A DNA stretch of 64,000 nucleotides from Roseinatronobacter sp052379845. Its GTDB lineage: Bacteria; Pseudomonadota; Alphaproteobacteria; Rhodobacterales; Rhodobacteraceae. Numbering within the stretch: position 1 is the stretch's first letter; each line of letters begins with the position of its first letter. The notes beneath the pieces are model-generated. The model had not been told where the DNA came from. It did no database searches and was given only the letters and a program-made list of their open reading frames with translations. Position numbers and translations under genes: made by a program. Location: the NCBI GenBank assembly GCA_052379845.1, contig JBQTCF010000002.1; one strand, 5' to 3'. Below are positions 52,543 to 62,169 of the stretch, in pieces.

Positions 52543-53853
52543 ATGTCTGACGTCATGACCCCCGATTCAGAATTTGACCTGGAAGAAGCAGGAAGCCTTA
52601 ATCTGGCTGATCTGAAGGCGAAAAGCCCGGCAGAACTGCTGTCCATGGCGGAAGACCTGGAAATTGAAAACGCCCCGTCCATGCGTAAGGGCGAAATGAT
52701 GTTTTCAATTCTGAAGGAACGCGCCGAAGAAGGCTGGACCATTTACGGCGATGGCGTCATTGAAGTGTTGCAAGATGGATTCGGTTTCCTGCGTTCCCCC
52801 GAAGCGAACTACCTGCCCGGTCCAGATGATATTTACGTTTCCCCGGAAATGATCCGCCAGTATTCGTTGCGCAGCGGTGACACGATTGAGGGGGAGATTC
52901 AGGCACCCGCCGAGAATGAGCGTTACTTTGCCATTACCAAAGTCACCCAGATCAATTTCGACAACCCCGACAAGGCCCGCCATAAGGTCCATTTTGACAA
53001 CCTGACGCCGCTTTACCCCGATGAACGCCTGTGGATGGAAACCAGCGATCCCACCACCAAGGACCGTTCGGCCCGGATTATTGACATCGTGTCACCTTTG
53101 GGCAAGGGCCAGCGCGCATTGATCGTGGCCCCACCTCGCACAGGTAAAACCGTTCTGCTGCAAAACATCGCCCACAGCATCGAAAAAAATCATCCCGAAT
53201 GTTACCTGATCGTTTTGTTGATTGATGAACGGCCGGAAGAAGTGACCGACATGCAGCGGTCGGTAAAGGGTGAGGTGATTGCTTCCACCTTTGATGAACC
53301 CGCGACGCGCCACGTTGCCGTGGCTGAAATGGTCATTGAGAAGGCCAAGCGCCTTGTTGAGCATAAGCGCGATGTGGTCATCTTGCTGGATTCGATCACG
53401 CGGCTTGGACGCGCGTTCAACACTGTCGTGCCCAGCTCTGGCAAGGTCTTGACAGGGGGGGTTGACGCGAACGCCCTGCAGCGCCCCAAGCGCTTCTTTG
53501 GGGCAGCGCGCAATATCGAAGAAGGTGGTTCGCTGACCATCATTGCCACCGCCCTGATTGATACAGGGTCGCGCATGGATGAAGTGATTTTTGAGGAATT
53601 CAAAGGCACCGGCAACAGTGAAATTGTGCTGGATCGCAAGGTTGCCGACAAGCGCGTTTTCCCTGCCATCGATATTCTGAAATCTGGCACAAGGAAAGAG
53701 GAACTGTTGGTCGAGAAAATTGACCTGCAAAAAACCTTTGTTTTGCGCCGTATTCTGAACCCGATGGGGACCACTGACGCGATTGAATTCCTGATATCGA
53801 AGTTGAAACAAACCAAGACCAACAGCGATTTCTTCGATTCAATGAACACATAG
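52543..53853 (+). CDS. rho: Transcription termination factor Rho
   Basis: 436 residues. Hexameric RNA helicase ending factor-dependent transcripts. N-terminal domain LNLADLKAKSPAELL, cold-shock RNA-binding part DGFGFLRSPEANYLPGPDDI, P-loop APPRTGKTVLLQ, Walker B VVILLDSITRLGRAFN, and Q/R-loop region GGVDANALQRPKRFFGAARN. ATG 52543 has AGGA upstream. Confidence 0.97.
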   Translation: MSDVMTPDSEFDLEEAGSLNLADLKAKSPAELLSMAEDLEIENAPSMRKGEMMFSILKERAEEGWTIYGDGVIEVLQDGFGFLRSPEANYLPGPDDIYVSPEMIRQYSLRSGDTIEGEIQAPAENERYFAITKVTQINFDNPDKARHKVHFDNLTPLYPDERLWMETSDPTTKDRSARIIDIVSPLGKGQRALIVAPPRTGKTVLLQNIAHSIEKNHPECYLIVLLIDERPEEVTDMQRSVKGEVIASTFDEPATRHVAVAEMVIEKAKRLVEHKRDVVILLDSITRLGRAFNTVVPSSGKVLTGGVDANALQRPKRFFGAARNIEEGGSLTIIATALIDTGSRMDEVIFEEFKGTGNSEIVLDRKVADKRVFPAIDILKSGTRKEELLVEKIDLQKTFVLRRILNPMGTTDAIEFLISKLKQTKTNSDFFDSMNT

Positions 53854-53863
53854 GGGGGCGGCA

Positions 53864-55150
53864 ATGGATACGATTTTCGCGCTGGCCTCTGCCCGCGGAA
53901 AATCGGGCGTTGCTGTTATTCGTGTGTCCGGTCCGCGCGCCCATGATGTGGCGCGCGCTATCGCTGGCCGTGCGCCGCCGCTGCGGCAGGCCAGTTTGCG
54001 TAAATTATATGATGCCAATGGCGAATTGCTGGATCAGGGGTTGGTCATTTGCTTCGCGGCGGGTCACAGTTTCACTGGCGAAGATGTTGTGGAATTCATG
54101 GTTCATGGCAGTCTGGCAACAGTGACTGCCGTTGAAACCTGCCTTGCCGAAGATCACGGTCTGCGCATGGCAAAGCCTGGTGAATTTACCCGCAGGGCGC
54201 TTGAAAATGGCGTCATGGACCTGACCCAGGTAGAAGCGCTTGGTGACCTGCTGGAGGCCGAGACAGAAAGCCAGCGGCGGCAAGCCTTGCGCGTGCTGGA
54301 CGGGGCAATCGGCAAGTTGGTGACGCAATGGCGCGGGCATTTGCTAAAGGCTGCCGCGCTGGTTGAAGCCAGCATTGATTTTGTGGAAGAAGATGTTGGA
54401 AACTGGGATGCCCAGATACTGACCGAACTGCAGGCTGTGCAAGAACAGCTTCAGTCCGAAATCGCAGGGCAGGGGGCGCGCGAACGTGTGCAAACTGGCT
54501 TTGAAATTGCGATTATCGGGTCTGTGAACGCTGGAAAATCGACATTGCTGAATGCGCTTGCGGGGCGCGATGCGGCCATCACCTCTGAGATTGCGGGCAC
54601 AACCCGCGACGTTATCGAGCTGCGTATGGATATTGGCGGTTTCGCTGTGACGCTGCTGGACACCGCAGGATTGCGCGCCACGGATGAGCAGATAGAAGCT
54701 ATTGGGATTGAACGCGGGCAAAAGCGCGCAAAAGCTGCCGACATGCGGCTTATATTATGTGATTCTCCGGGTGCACCACCACCGGTTGGTATTGCTCCGG
54801 GTGATATTGTCCTGTTCAGCAAGGCTGATCTTTACCCTTCGCAAGAGGGCGGCGTGTCTGGTATCACAGGTCAGGGGGTTGACGACCTTCTTGCCAGAAT
54901 CAGGGTCGAACTGTCTGGCCGTGTCGCGCGCGATGGCGTCACCGTGCGGCGCAGGCATTTACAAGCGATGTTGTCTGCGCAATCGGCATTGACTGACGCG
55001 ATTGATAAACTCTCAATGCGGGATTATATCGCAGAGTTACTGGCTGCAGATATTCGGCAGGCGATCAACGCGCTTGATTCTTTGATCGGCAAAATTGATG
55101 TCGAAGATCTGCTGGGGGATATTTTCAGTTCCTTCTGTATCGGCAAATAG
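53864..55150 (+). CDS. mnmE: tRNA modification GTPase MnmE
   Basis: 428 residues. With MnmG adds the carboxymethylaminomethyl group to U34 of some tRNAs. N-terminal TrmE domain (TIFALASARGKSGVAVIRVS), then G1 GSVNAGKST, DTAGLR, and the C-terminal FCIGK with the catalytic Cys. Immediately followed by mnmG, its partner. Confidence 0.96.
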   Translation: MDTIFALASARGKSGVAVIRVSGPRAHDVARAIAGRAPPLRQASLRKLYDANGELLDQGLVICFAAGHSFTGEDVVEFMVHGSLATVTAVETCLAEDHGLRMAKPGEFTRRALENGVMDLTQVEALGDLLEAETESQRRQALRVLDGAIGKLVTQWRGHLLKAAALVEASIDFVEEDVGNWDAQILTELQAVQEQLQSEIAGQGARERVQTGFEIAIIGSVNAGKSTLLNALAGRDAAITSEIAGTTRDVIELRMDIGGFAVTLLDTAGLRATDEQIEAIGIERGQKRAKAADMRLILCDSPGAPPPVGIAPGDIVLFSKADLYPSQEGGVSGITGQGVDDLLARIRVELSGRVARDGVTVRRRHLQAMLSAQSALTDAIDKLSMRDYIAELLAADIRQAINALDSLIGKIDVEDLLGDIFSSFCIGK

Positions 55151-55152
55151 GG

Positions 55153-57024
55153 GTGTTTCACGTGAAACAATATGATGTCATCGTTATTGGCGCGGGTCAC
55201 GCCGGAACCGAAGCAGCGATGGCGGCGGCGCGTATGGGGGCGCGAACCGCACTTGTGACATTTCGCAAGGATGATCTGGGCGTTATGTCCTGTAATCCCG
55301 CGATTGGCGGCCTTGGAAAAGGCCACCTTGTCCGGGAAATTGACGCGCTTGATGGTATCATGGCGCGCGCCGGTGATTACGCTGCCATTCAATACAGGCT
55401 GTTGAACCGGTCCAAGGGGCCAGCTGTGCAGGGGCCGCGCGTTCAGGCAGACCGCAAGCGATATCGCGCCTTTGTCGGGCAAGAAGTTTTGGCCATGCCG
55501 GGACTGGATGTTATTGAAGCAGAAGTGACCGCGCTATTGATGCATGGTGGCGCGGTTACGGGTGCTACGCTGAATGGTGAAAGTGATGTGTACGCCAGAT
55601 CGGTGGTTCTGACAACGGGCACGTTCCTTGGTGGAAAGGTGTTTATCGGTGATTTGACCTATCCGGCTGGTCGCATGGGCAATGCAGCGTCCAGTGTCCT
55701 TGCGCAACAATTGCGTGGTCTTGGCCTGCCTATGGGACGGTTGAAAACCGGAACCCCGCCGCGACTGGACGGGAAAACAATTGCATGGGACCAACTGGAA
55801 TCGCAACCTGGTGATGATGCGCCTGAATTCCTGTCGTTTCAAACAACGCAGGTCATTGCACCGCAAATTTCATGCGCAATCACACACACAAACACACAAA
55901 CGCATGATATTGTGCGTGAAAACCTGTCCCGTTCCGCCATGTATAGCGGCCAGATCGAAGGTGTGGGACCGCGTTATTGCCCATCAATAGAAGACAAGAT
56001 CACCCGCTTTTCTGACAAGGCGTCGCATCAGGTTTTTCTGGAACCCGAAGGGTTGAACGACGATACGGTGTATCCCAACGGCATCTCCACATCGCTACCC
56101 GCCGAGGTTCAGGAAGCGTATGTCCGCACAATTCGGGGCTTGGAAAATGTGCGCCTCATTCAACCTGGCTATGCTATTGAGTATGATTATCTTGATCCGC
56201 GCGCGCTGAAGTCCAGCTTGCAGCTGAAGGAAACGCAAGGTTTCTACCTGGCCGGTCAAATCAATGGCACGACAGGGTATGAAGAAGCTGGCGCGCAGGG
56301 CTTGGTAGCCGGGCTGAACGCGGCATTGTATGCCCAAGGGCGCGACGCTGTCAGCTTTAGCAGGACGGATAGCTACATTGGCGTCATGATCGATGACCTT
56401 ATTTTGCGCGGCGTTGCTGAACCTTACCGTATGTTCACATCGCGGGCGGAATACAGGCTGTCGTTGCGCGCTGACAATGCCGACCAACGTCTGACCCCTG
56501 TTGGGCTGCAACTTGGTTGTGTATCCGAGGGGCGCAGAGCGGCCTTCCTTGACAAGGTTGCGCGACTCGAGGATGCCCGCGATAAGATGCGCGCGGTGTC
56601 CTTCACCTCTCGTCAATTGAATGCGCAGGGACATAAGGTTAGTGAAGACGGAACAAAACGCGATGCGCTAACGCTGCTGGGTTTGTCGGGTTTTGACTTT
56701 GCTGCACTGGAAGTTTTGGCGCCAGAATTGGCGGATATTGACCCTGCAACCAAAGCTCAGCTGGAAAAAGAGATGGTCTATGACGCGTATCTACAACGTC
56801 AGGACGCGCAGATTCGGGCCATAAAAGCAGATGAAAACCGGCGCTTCCCGCAGGGTTTTGACTTTGGCAGCGTTAGTGGTTTGTCGAATGAACTGGTGGG
56901 GAAACTGGGGCGCGCGCGCCCTGAAACGCTGGCGCATGCTGCAAGAATTGAAGGCATGACGCCGGCGGCGTTGGTGCTGTTGTTGTCGCGCATTCAGCAG
57001 CATGAAAAGCGTATGTCGGCATGA
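55153..57024 (+). CDS. mnmG: tRNA uridine-5-carboxymethylaminomethyl modification enzyme MnmG
   Basis: 623 residues, FAD-dependent partner of MnmE. FAD loop VIGAGHAGTEAAMAAARMG, SCNPAIGGLGKGHLVREIDALDG, RPQ-region YPAGRMGNAAS, and the C-terminal HAARIEGMTPAALV. The start is GTG at 55153, giving MFHVKQ; the codons 2-6 coincide with a parS site. GTG 55162 is a possible alternative. The stop overlaps rsmG. Confidence 0.96.
   Translation: MFHVKQYDVIVIGAGHAGTEAAMAAARMGARTALVTFRKDDLGVMSCNPAIGGLGKGHLVREIDALDGIMARAGDYAAIQYRLLNRSKGPAVQGPRVQADRKRYRAFVGQEVLAMPGLDVIEAEVTALLMHGGAVTGATLNGESDVYARSVVLTTGTFLGGKVFIGDLTYPAGRMGNAASSVLAQQLRGLGLPMGRLKTGTPPRLDGKTIAWDQLESQPGDDAPEFLSFQTTQVIAPQISCAITHTNTQTHDIVRENLSRSAMYSGQIEGVGPRYCPSIEDKITRFSDKASHQVFLEPEGLNDDTVYPNGISTSLPAEVQEAYVRTIRGLENVRLIQPGYAIEYDYLDPRALKSSLQLKETQGFYLAGQINGTTGYEEAGAQGLVAGLNAALYAQGRDAVSFSRTDSYIGVMIDDLILRGVAEPYRMFTSRAEYRLSLRADNADQRLTPVGLQLGCVSEGRRAAFLDKVARLEDARDKMRAVSFTSRQLNAQGHKVSEDGTKRDALTLLGLSGFDFAALEVLAPELADIDPATKAQLEKEMVYDAYLQRQDAQIRAIKADENRRFPQGFDFGSVSGLSNELVGKLGRARPETLAHAARIEGMTPAALVLLLSRIQQHEKRMSA
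55154..55169. promoter_or_regulatory. parS site 2, inside the mnmG start
   Basis: TGTTTCACGTGAAACA, a perfect 16-bp palindrome, overlapping the first codons of mnmG. Confidence 0.96.
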
Positions 57025-57638
57025 CAGGGGCAGTGGTTGCGGGTATTCCTGTTTCACGTGAAACACTGGACCGGCTGGATGGGTTTGTCCGCCTGCTTAC
57101 GAAATGGAACAGCAAGATAAATCTTGTGGCGCCAGCGACAATTCCAAACCTTTGGCAGCGTCATATTGAGGATTCGGCGCAGGTTTTCGCGCTGGCGCCC
57201 AAAGATGCCCGGCATTGGGTTGATTTGGGGTCTGGCGGCGGCTTGCCGGGGGTGGTTTGCGCAATATTGGCCACGGAACATATGCCGGAATGTCGCTTTA
57301 CGTTGGTTGAAAGCGACAAGCGCAAATCTGCATTTCTGATGGTTGCAGCGCGGGAATTGGCATTGCAAATTGATGTATTGCCCATCAGGGCAGAGGATGT
57401 GCCGGTGCAAAATGCCGAAATTGTTTCTGCCCGTGCATTGGCCCCGTTGCCCCAACTGTTGGCTTGGGTTGACCGCCACCTTGCTGATGGCGGAATAGCG
57501 CTTTTGCCAAAGGGCAAAACATGGGAAGAAGAACTTGCCACTGCCCGCGTGGACTGGATGTTTAAGCTTGTATCGCATATCAGTCAAACTGATCCGGCCG
57601 CACGCCTTCTAGCGATAAAGGAGCTTTCGCGTGTCTAA
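57021..57638 (+). CDS. rsmG: 16S rRNA (guanine(527)-N7)-methyltransferase
   Basis: 205 residues. SAM site WVDLGSGGGLPGVVCAI, RLLTKWNSKINL, and IVSARALAPLPQLLAW. Overlaps mnmG by four bases (ATGA) and parA by eight. A parS site encodes residues around PVSRET near its N-terminus. Confidence 0.95.
   Translation: MTGAVVAGIPVSRETLDRLDGFVRLLTKWNSKINLVAPATIPNLWQRHIEDSAQVFALAPKDARHWVDLGSGGGLPGVVCAILATEHMPECRFTLVESDKRKSAFLMVAARELALQIDVLPIRAEDVPVQNAEIVSARALAPLPQLLAWVDRHLADGGIALLPKGKTWEEELATARVDWMFKLVSHISQTDPAARLLAIKELSRV
57050..57065. promoter_or_regulatory. parS site 3, inside rsmG
   Basis: TGTTTCACGTGAAACA, a perfect 16-bp palindrome, about 30 bases into rsmG. Confidence 0.96.
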
Positions 57639-58446
57639 ATCTGGAACCACCCGAATCATTGCGATTGCCAACCAGAAGGGCGGGGTAGGTAAGACGACGA
57701 CGGCGATCAATCTTGCCGCCGCCTTGGCAGAGCAGGGCATGAAAACCCTTTTGATTGATCTGGACCCGCAGGGTAATGCATCCACCGGGTTGGGGGTTGA
57801 GCCCGGAGCGCGGAAATATACGACCTATGACCTGATTTTTGCGGAAGTTGCTGCTGGCAAAATCATCGTCCAGACTGAACAGGACGGTTTATGCCTTGTT
57901 CCGGCCACAACTGACCTGTCTTCAGCAGATATTGAATTGATGTCGCGCGCGCGTCGGTCACATTTGTTGCATGATGCGTTGCGCCAGCCAGATATTATTC
58001 ACGAAGGCTTTGATTTCATTCTGATTGATTGCCCGCCATCGCTAAGTTTGTTGACGGTCAATGCGATGGTTGCGTCGCATTCGGTTCTGGTACCGTTGCA
58101 GGCCGAATTTTTCGCACTCGAAGGGCTGTCCCAGCTTATGCTGACGATCCGTGAATTGCGCGACACGGCCAATCCTCAGCTGCGCATTGAGGGCATTTTG
58201 CTGACGATGTATGACAAGCGGAACAATCTGGCGCAGCAGGTTGAGGAAGATGCGCGCGGCAATTTGGGCGATCTGGTGTTCAAGACCATTGTCCCGCGCA
58301 ACGTCCGCATAAGCGAAGCCCCGTCCTATGCTGTGCCTGTTTTGCGTTACGATACGCAGTCAAAAGGGGCGCTGGCGTATCGACAGCTTGCGGTCGAATT
58401 GCTGGAAAAACATAACAAAACCCTGAAGGAAAGGGCAGTTTCATGA
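57631..58446 (+). CDS. parA: Chromosome partitioning ATPase ParA
   Basis: 271 residues. Deviant Walker A ANQKGGVGKTTTAIN, LIDLDPQGNASTG, and DFILIDCPPSLSLLT. GTG start with AAAGGAG 8 bases upstream, overlapping rsmG. Drives origin segregation with ParB and parS. Overlaps parB (ATGA). Confidence 0.96.
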   Translation: MSKSGTTRIIAIANQKGGVGKTTTAINLAAALAEQGMKTLLIDLDPQGNASTGLGVEPGARKYTTYDLIFAEVAAGKIIVQTEQDGLCLVPATTDLSSADIELMSRARRSHLLHDALRQPDIIHEGFDFILIDCPPSLSLLTVNAMVASHSVLVPLQAEFFALEGLSQLMLTIRELRDTANPQLRIEGILLTMYDKRNNLAQQVEEDARGNLGDLVFKTIVPRNVRISEAPSYAVPVLRYDTQSKGALAYRQLAVELLEKHNKTLKERAVS

Positions 58447-59330
58447 ATGAACGCAGGCCAGAACGCCGCGGACTGGGGCGCGGATTATCCGCATTGATGG
58501 CCGATGTTGCCGCAACTGCGCAAAGTGAACCCGTGACCGAAGCGCGGGGCAGGGACCAGCTTATGCCGGTTGAAAACCTGATCCCCAACCCGGACCAGCC
58601 GCGCAGACATTTTGACGACACTGCCCTGGCTGAACTTGCGGCCTCGATCAAGGAAAAAGGGGTTATCCAGCCGCTGATCGTGCGGCCAAAGGGCGACAAG
58701 TTCGAAATTATCGCCGGGGAACGGCGCTGGCGGGCGGCACAGCGGGCGCAGGTTCATGAAGTTCCGGTAATCATTAGGGATTTTACCGACACAGAGGTGT
58801 TGGAAATTGCTATTATTGAAAACATCCAACGCGCTGACCTGAACCCAGTAGAAGAAGCGATGGGCTATCGCCAATTGATTGAGCGTTTCGGCCACACTCA
58901 GGAAAAACTGGCCGAAGCGATGGGCAAAAGCCGCTCCCATATTGCAAACCTGATGCGGCTGTTGAACTTGCCCGATGACGTGCAGGGCATGTTGCGTGAC
59001 GGGCGGTTAAGTGCCGGTCATGCGCGGGCGCTTATCACCGCTGACCTGCCGTCCACGCTTGCGCGCAAGGTCGTCGCAGAGGGGTTAAGTGTGCGCCAGA
59101 CTGAAGCATTGGTCAAAAAGCCGGACACCACCCCCGGCAAGAAGCCTGCTGCACGCAAGAATGACAAAGACGCTGATCTGATTGCCTTGCAGAACGATTT
59201 GTCTGCTGCGCTGAAATTGCCAGTCGACATAAGCTATGATGGCGGCGGCAAGGGGCATGTTGTGATCAAGTATCGTTCCATCGAGGAGATGGACCGCCTG
59301 TGCAAAATCTTGGGAAACCCTATTGTATAA
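58443..59330 (+). CDS. parB: Chromosome partitioning protein ParB
   Basis: 295 residues. N-terminal RRGLGRGLSALMAD (ParA contact), CTP-binding boxes with IIAGERRWRAAQRA and ENIQRADLNPVEEAMG, HTH KLAEAMGKSRSHIANLMRLL, and a C-terminal dimerisation domain after a Lys/Pro-rich linker. It binds the parS sites found at four places in this region. Convergent with hemW with an 11-base overlap. Confidence 0.96.
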   Translation: MNERRPERRGLGRGLSALMADVAATAQSEPVTEARGRDQLMPVENLIPNPDQPRRHFDDTALAELAASIKEKGVIQPLIVRPKGDKFEIIAGERRWRAAQRAQVHEVPVIIRDFTDTEVLEIAIIENIQRADLNPVEEAMGYRQLIERFGHTQEKLAEAMGKSRSHIANLMRLLNLPDDVQGMLRDGRLSAGHARALITADLPSTLARKVVAEGLSVRQTEALVKKPDTTPGKKPAARKNDKDADLIALQNDLSAALKLPVDISYDGGGKGHVVIKYRSIEEMDRLCKILGNPIV

Positions 59331-60477
59331 GCAATTCGCGCAGCAGGGCGTTCAAAATCGGGCGCCCTGTTGGTGTTGCTGCAATTCGGTCAGCGGTTTG
59401 GCGCAGGAACCCGTCTGCAACCAGCGAATCGATGCGGTTTTGTGGTAAGTCGCATCCCGCAAGTTCTTGATACCGCTTAATATCCGTCCCTTCTGACAGG
59501 CGCAGGGACATCATCAGATATTCCAACGCCTGTTCATCACGCGGAATGGTTTGGCGCGCGTTTTCGCCGTGGCCTTTGGTGTTAACTTGCTCCAGCCATG
59601 TTTGCGGGTGCAGCGGCGTTTGTGTCGCAACGCGGGCAGTGCCGGTGCTTAGCCGCCCATGGGCGCCCGGCCCAATGCCCGCATAATCACCATAGCGCCA
59701 GTAAATCAGGTTATGCCGGGATTGCGCGCCGTCGCGGGCGTGGTTCGACACTTCATAGGCGGGCATATCATGCGTATCGCAGATTTCCTGCGTTATCATA
59801 TACATATCGGCAGAAATGTCGTCATCCGGCAGGCCCTTCAGCCCGCCCTTGGCGTGGCGCGCGCCAAATGCGGTGCCGGGTTCGATGGTCAGCTGATAAA
59901 GCGACAGATGGTCGACCGCCATTGAGAGCGCCTGTGTCAGCTCATCGTGCCATTGCGCCAATGTCTGGAACTGCCGCGCATAGATCAGGTCAAAACTGAC
60001 GCGGTTGAACGCAGCGCGGGCAATGTCAAACGCGGCGCGCCCCTCGGCCACGGAATGCAGGCGGCCAAGGCGCGCAAGATCCGTGTCATTCAGGGCTTGA
60101 ATGCCCATGGAAATGCGGTTTACGCCCGCAGCCGCATAGGCGCGAAAACGGCCAGCCTCGACCGATGACGGGTTCGCTTCCAATGTCACCTCGAAATCAT
60201 TGGCGATGGTCCAGCGGGTGCGGATGCGGTCCAGCAGGGCGGCCACAGTTTCGGGGTCCATCAGGCTGGGGGTGCCGCCGCCGAAGAAAACAGTGTTCAG
60301 CAGGCGGCCATCAGTTTCAGCGGCGATGCGGTCAATCTCTGACAGATAGGCCGCAGCCCAGGCGCGCTGGTCTATATGCGCAGCAACATGGCTGTTGAAA
60401 TCGCAATAGGGGCATTTCGACTGGCAGAAGGGCCAATGAATATACAGGCCGAAGCCGCCATTCTGCCAGTCTTGCAT
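59320..60477 (-). CDS. hemW: HemW-like radical SAM protein
   Basis: 385 residues. Radical SAM motif CQSKCPYC, FFGGGTPSLM, and SRHNLIYW (HNxxYW marks HemW rather than the HemN oxidase). HemW is a haem chaperone. Ends inside parB by 11 bases. Follows ridA-like by two bases on the same strand. Confidence 0.92.
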   Translation of the reverse strand: MQDWQNGGFGLYIHWPFCQSKCPYCDFNSHVAAHIDQRAWAAAYLSEIDRIAAETDGRLLNTVFFGGGTPSLMDPETVAALLDRIRTRWTIANDFEVTLEANPSSVEAGRFRAYAAAGVNRISMGIQALNDTDLARLGRLHSVAEGRAAFDIARAAFNRVSFDLIYARQFQTLAQWHDELTQALSMAVDHLSLYQLTIEPGTAFGARHAKGGLKGLPDDDISADMYMITQEICDTHDMPAYEVSNHARDGAQSRHNLIYWRYGDYAGIGPGAHGRLSTGTARVATQTPLHPQTWLEQVNTKGHGENARQTIPRDEQALEYLMMSLRLSEGTDIKRYQELAGCDLPQNRIDSLVADGFLRQTADRIAATPTGRPILNALLRELLIQ

Positions 60478-60479
60478 GA

Positions 60480-60863
60480 TTAGCCTTTCAGGGCGGTAAC
60501 TTCGATTTCGACCAGCATTTCGGGCTTGATCAGACCAGCGATAACCATTGTGGCGGCGGGGCGAATGTCGCCCATCGCTTCGCCTAATGCGGGCAGCAAG
60601 GCGTCCAGCAATGCGGCATCGGTCAGGGTGTATTGCACGCGCACAATATCATCCATCGCAAAGCCGCCTTCGGCCAGCGCCTTGGCGATGGTGGCGAAAC
60701 AATTGCGCGCTTGATCGGCCACGTTGTCGGGCATGGTCATGGTGGCATAATCATAGCCGGTCACACCGGAGACAAAACACCAATCCCCTTTGACCACCGC
60801 GCGGCTATAGCCCATGGTCTTTTCAAACGGGGACCCGGTAGAGATGCGTTTCACGTGAAACAT
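60480..60863 (-). CDS. RidA/YjgF-family protein
   Basis: 127 residues. VSGVTGYDY, then DIVRVQYTLTDAALLDAL and PAATMVIAGLIKPEMLVEIEVTA are RidA-like, but the catalytic Arg region is only partly matched, so deaminase activity is uncertain. Starts MFHVKR: the first codons are a parS site. GTG at 60854 is an alternative start. Overlaps rdgB by 13 bases. Confidence 0.88.
   Translation of the reverse strand: MFHVKRISTGSPFEKTMGYSRAVVKGDWCFVSGVTGYDYATMTMPDNVADQARNCFATIAKALAEGGFAMDDIVRVQYTLTDAALLDALLPALGEAMGDIRPAATMVIAGLIKPEMLVEIEVTALKG
60847..60862. promoter_or_regulatory. parS site 4, inside the ridA-like start
   Basis: CGTTTCACGTGAAACA with a perfect 14-bp core, overlapping the first codons of the RidA-like gene and the last of rdgB. 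Confidence 0.94.
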
Positions 60864-61459
60864 CCTTTCAAAAGGGCGGCGATGGCTGCGCCGCGATGGG
60901 AAAGCGCGTTTTTTTCCTCGAACGTCATTTCCGCAAAGGTGCGGGATTTGCCGTCTGGTTGGAACATGGGGTCGTATCCGTGGCCGGTCTGGCCACGATA
61001 GGGCCAGACAAGCTGGCCATTCACAAAGCCTTCAAACACCTCATCATGGCCATCTGGCCAGGCCAGAACCAGCGTGCAACAAAACCGCGCCCGCCAGGGT
61101 TGGGGCGCGCCGCATTCCGCCAGCTTGGCGTGGGTTTTTTCCATCGCCATAATGAAATCGCGCCCATTCGGGGTTTCGGCCCAGTCGGCAGTGTAAACAC
61201 CGGGGGCACCGTCCAGCGCCACAACTTCCAGCCCGGAATCATCCGCCAGCGCGGGCAGGCCAGTGGCTTGCGCGGCGGCATGTGCCTTGATCCGCGCGTT
61301 GCCGATAAAACTGGTTTCCGTCTCCGCAGGTTCGGGCAGGTCGTGTTCTGCGGCGGATGTTACCGAAATACCCAACGGCCCCATGATCTGGCGAAATTCC
61401 TCCAGCTTGCCAGCGTTATGGGTTGCCACCAGCAAGGTGGTTTCGGAAAACGCCCTCAT
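60851..61459 (-). CDS. rdgB: XTP/dITP pyrophosphatase
   Basis: 202 residues. Removes deaminated purine triphosphates. LVATHNAGKLEEFRQIM, TGLPALADDSGLEVVALDG, and SHRGAAIAAL near the end are diagnostic. Overlaps rph by four bases. Confidence 0.95.
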   Translation of the reverse strand: MRAFSETTLLVATHNAGKLEEFRQIMGPLGISVTSAAEHDLPEPAETETSFIGNARIKAHAAAQATGLPALADDSGLEVVALDGAPGVYTADWAETPNGRDFIMAMEKTHAKLAECGAPQPWRARFCCTLVLAWPDGHDEVFEGFVNGQLVWPYRGQTGHGYDPMFQPDGKSRTFAEMTFEEKNALSHRGAAIAALLKGCFT

Positions 61460-62169
61460 GCGATGGCGGCTTTCTGCGCTGCGACCAGTTCACTGACGCC
61501 TTTTTCGGCAAGGTCCATCAGGGTGTTCATTTCCGCGCGGGAAAAAGTGGCGCCTTCCGCACTCATCTGCACCTCGACCAGCCGACCAGACCCCAGCAGA
61601 ATGAAGTTCCCGTCAACGCCTGCGCTGCTGTCTTCGGCATAATCCAGATCCAGCACGGGCTGGCCTGCATAGATGCCGCAACTGACAGCGGCCAGATGGT
61701 CCGTAATGGGGTCTGACACAACATCGCCTGCTTTCAACAGCTTGTTTACCGCCAGCCGCAGGGCGACCCAGCCGCCAGTGATGGCCGCGCAGCGCGTGCC
61801 GCCATCGGCCTGAATGACATCGCAATCAACAGTGATCTGGCGTTCACCCAGCGCGGAACGGTCCACACAGGCGCGCAAGGATCGCCCGATAAGGCGTTGA
61901 ATTTCAACAGTTCTTCCTTGTTGCTTGCCAGATGCGGATTCGCGGCGCATGCGGGTATTCGTGGACCGCGGCAGCATGCCGTATTCTGCCGTCACCCAAC
62001 CCAGACCCGTGTTGCGCAAAAAGGGCGGTGTGCGATCTTCCAGGGATGCGGTGCAAATTACCTTGGTGTCGCCAATTGTGATCAGGCATGACCCTTCGGC
62101 GTGTTTGGTAACATTGGGTTCGATTGAAATTTCGCGCAAAGTGTCTAAGTCACGTCCAGAGGGGCGCAT
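61456..62169 (-). CDS. rph: Ribonuclease PH
   Basis: 237 residues. Phosphorolytic tRNA 3-prime trimming. MRPSGRDLDTLREISIEPNV, GLGWVTAEYGMLPRST, and IQADGGTRCAAITGGWVAL are family sequence. Divergent from hrcA, first of rph-rdgB-ridA-hemW. Confidence 0.96.
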   Translation of the reverse strand: MRPSGRDLDTLREISIEPNVTKHAEGSCLITIGDTKVICTASLEDRTPPFLRNTGLGWVTAEYGMLPRSTNTRMRRESASGKQQGRTVEIQRLIGRSLRACVDRSALGERQITVDCDVIQADGGTRCAAITGGWVALRLAVNKLLKAGDVVSDPITDHLAAVSCGIYAGQPVLDLDYAEDSSAGVDGNFILLGSGRLVEVQMSAEGATFSRAEMNTLMDLAEKGVSELVAAQKAAIA

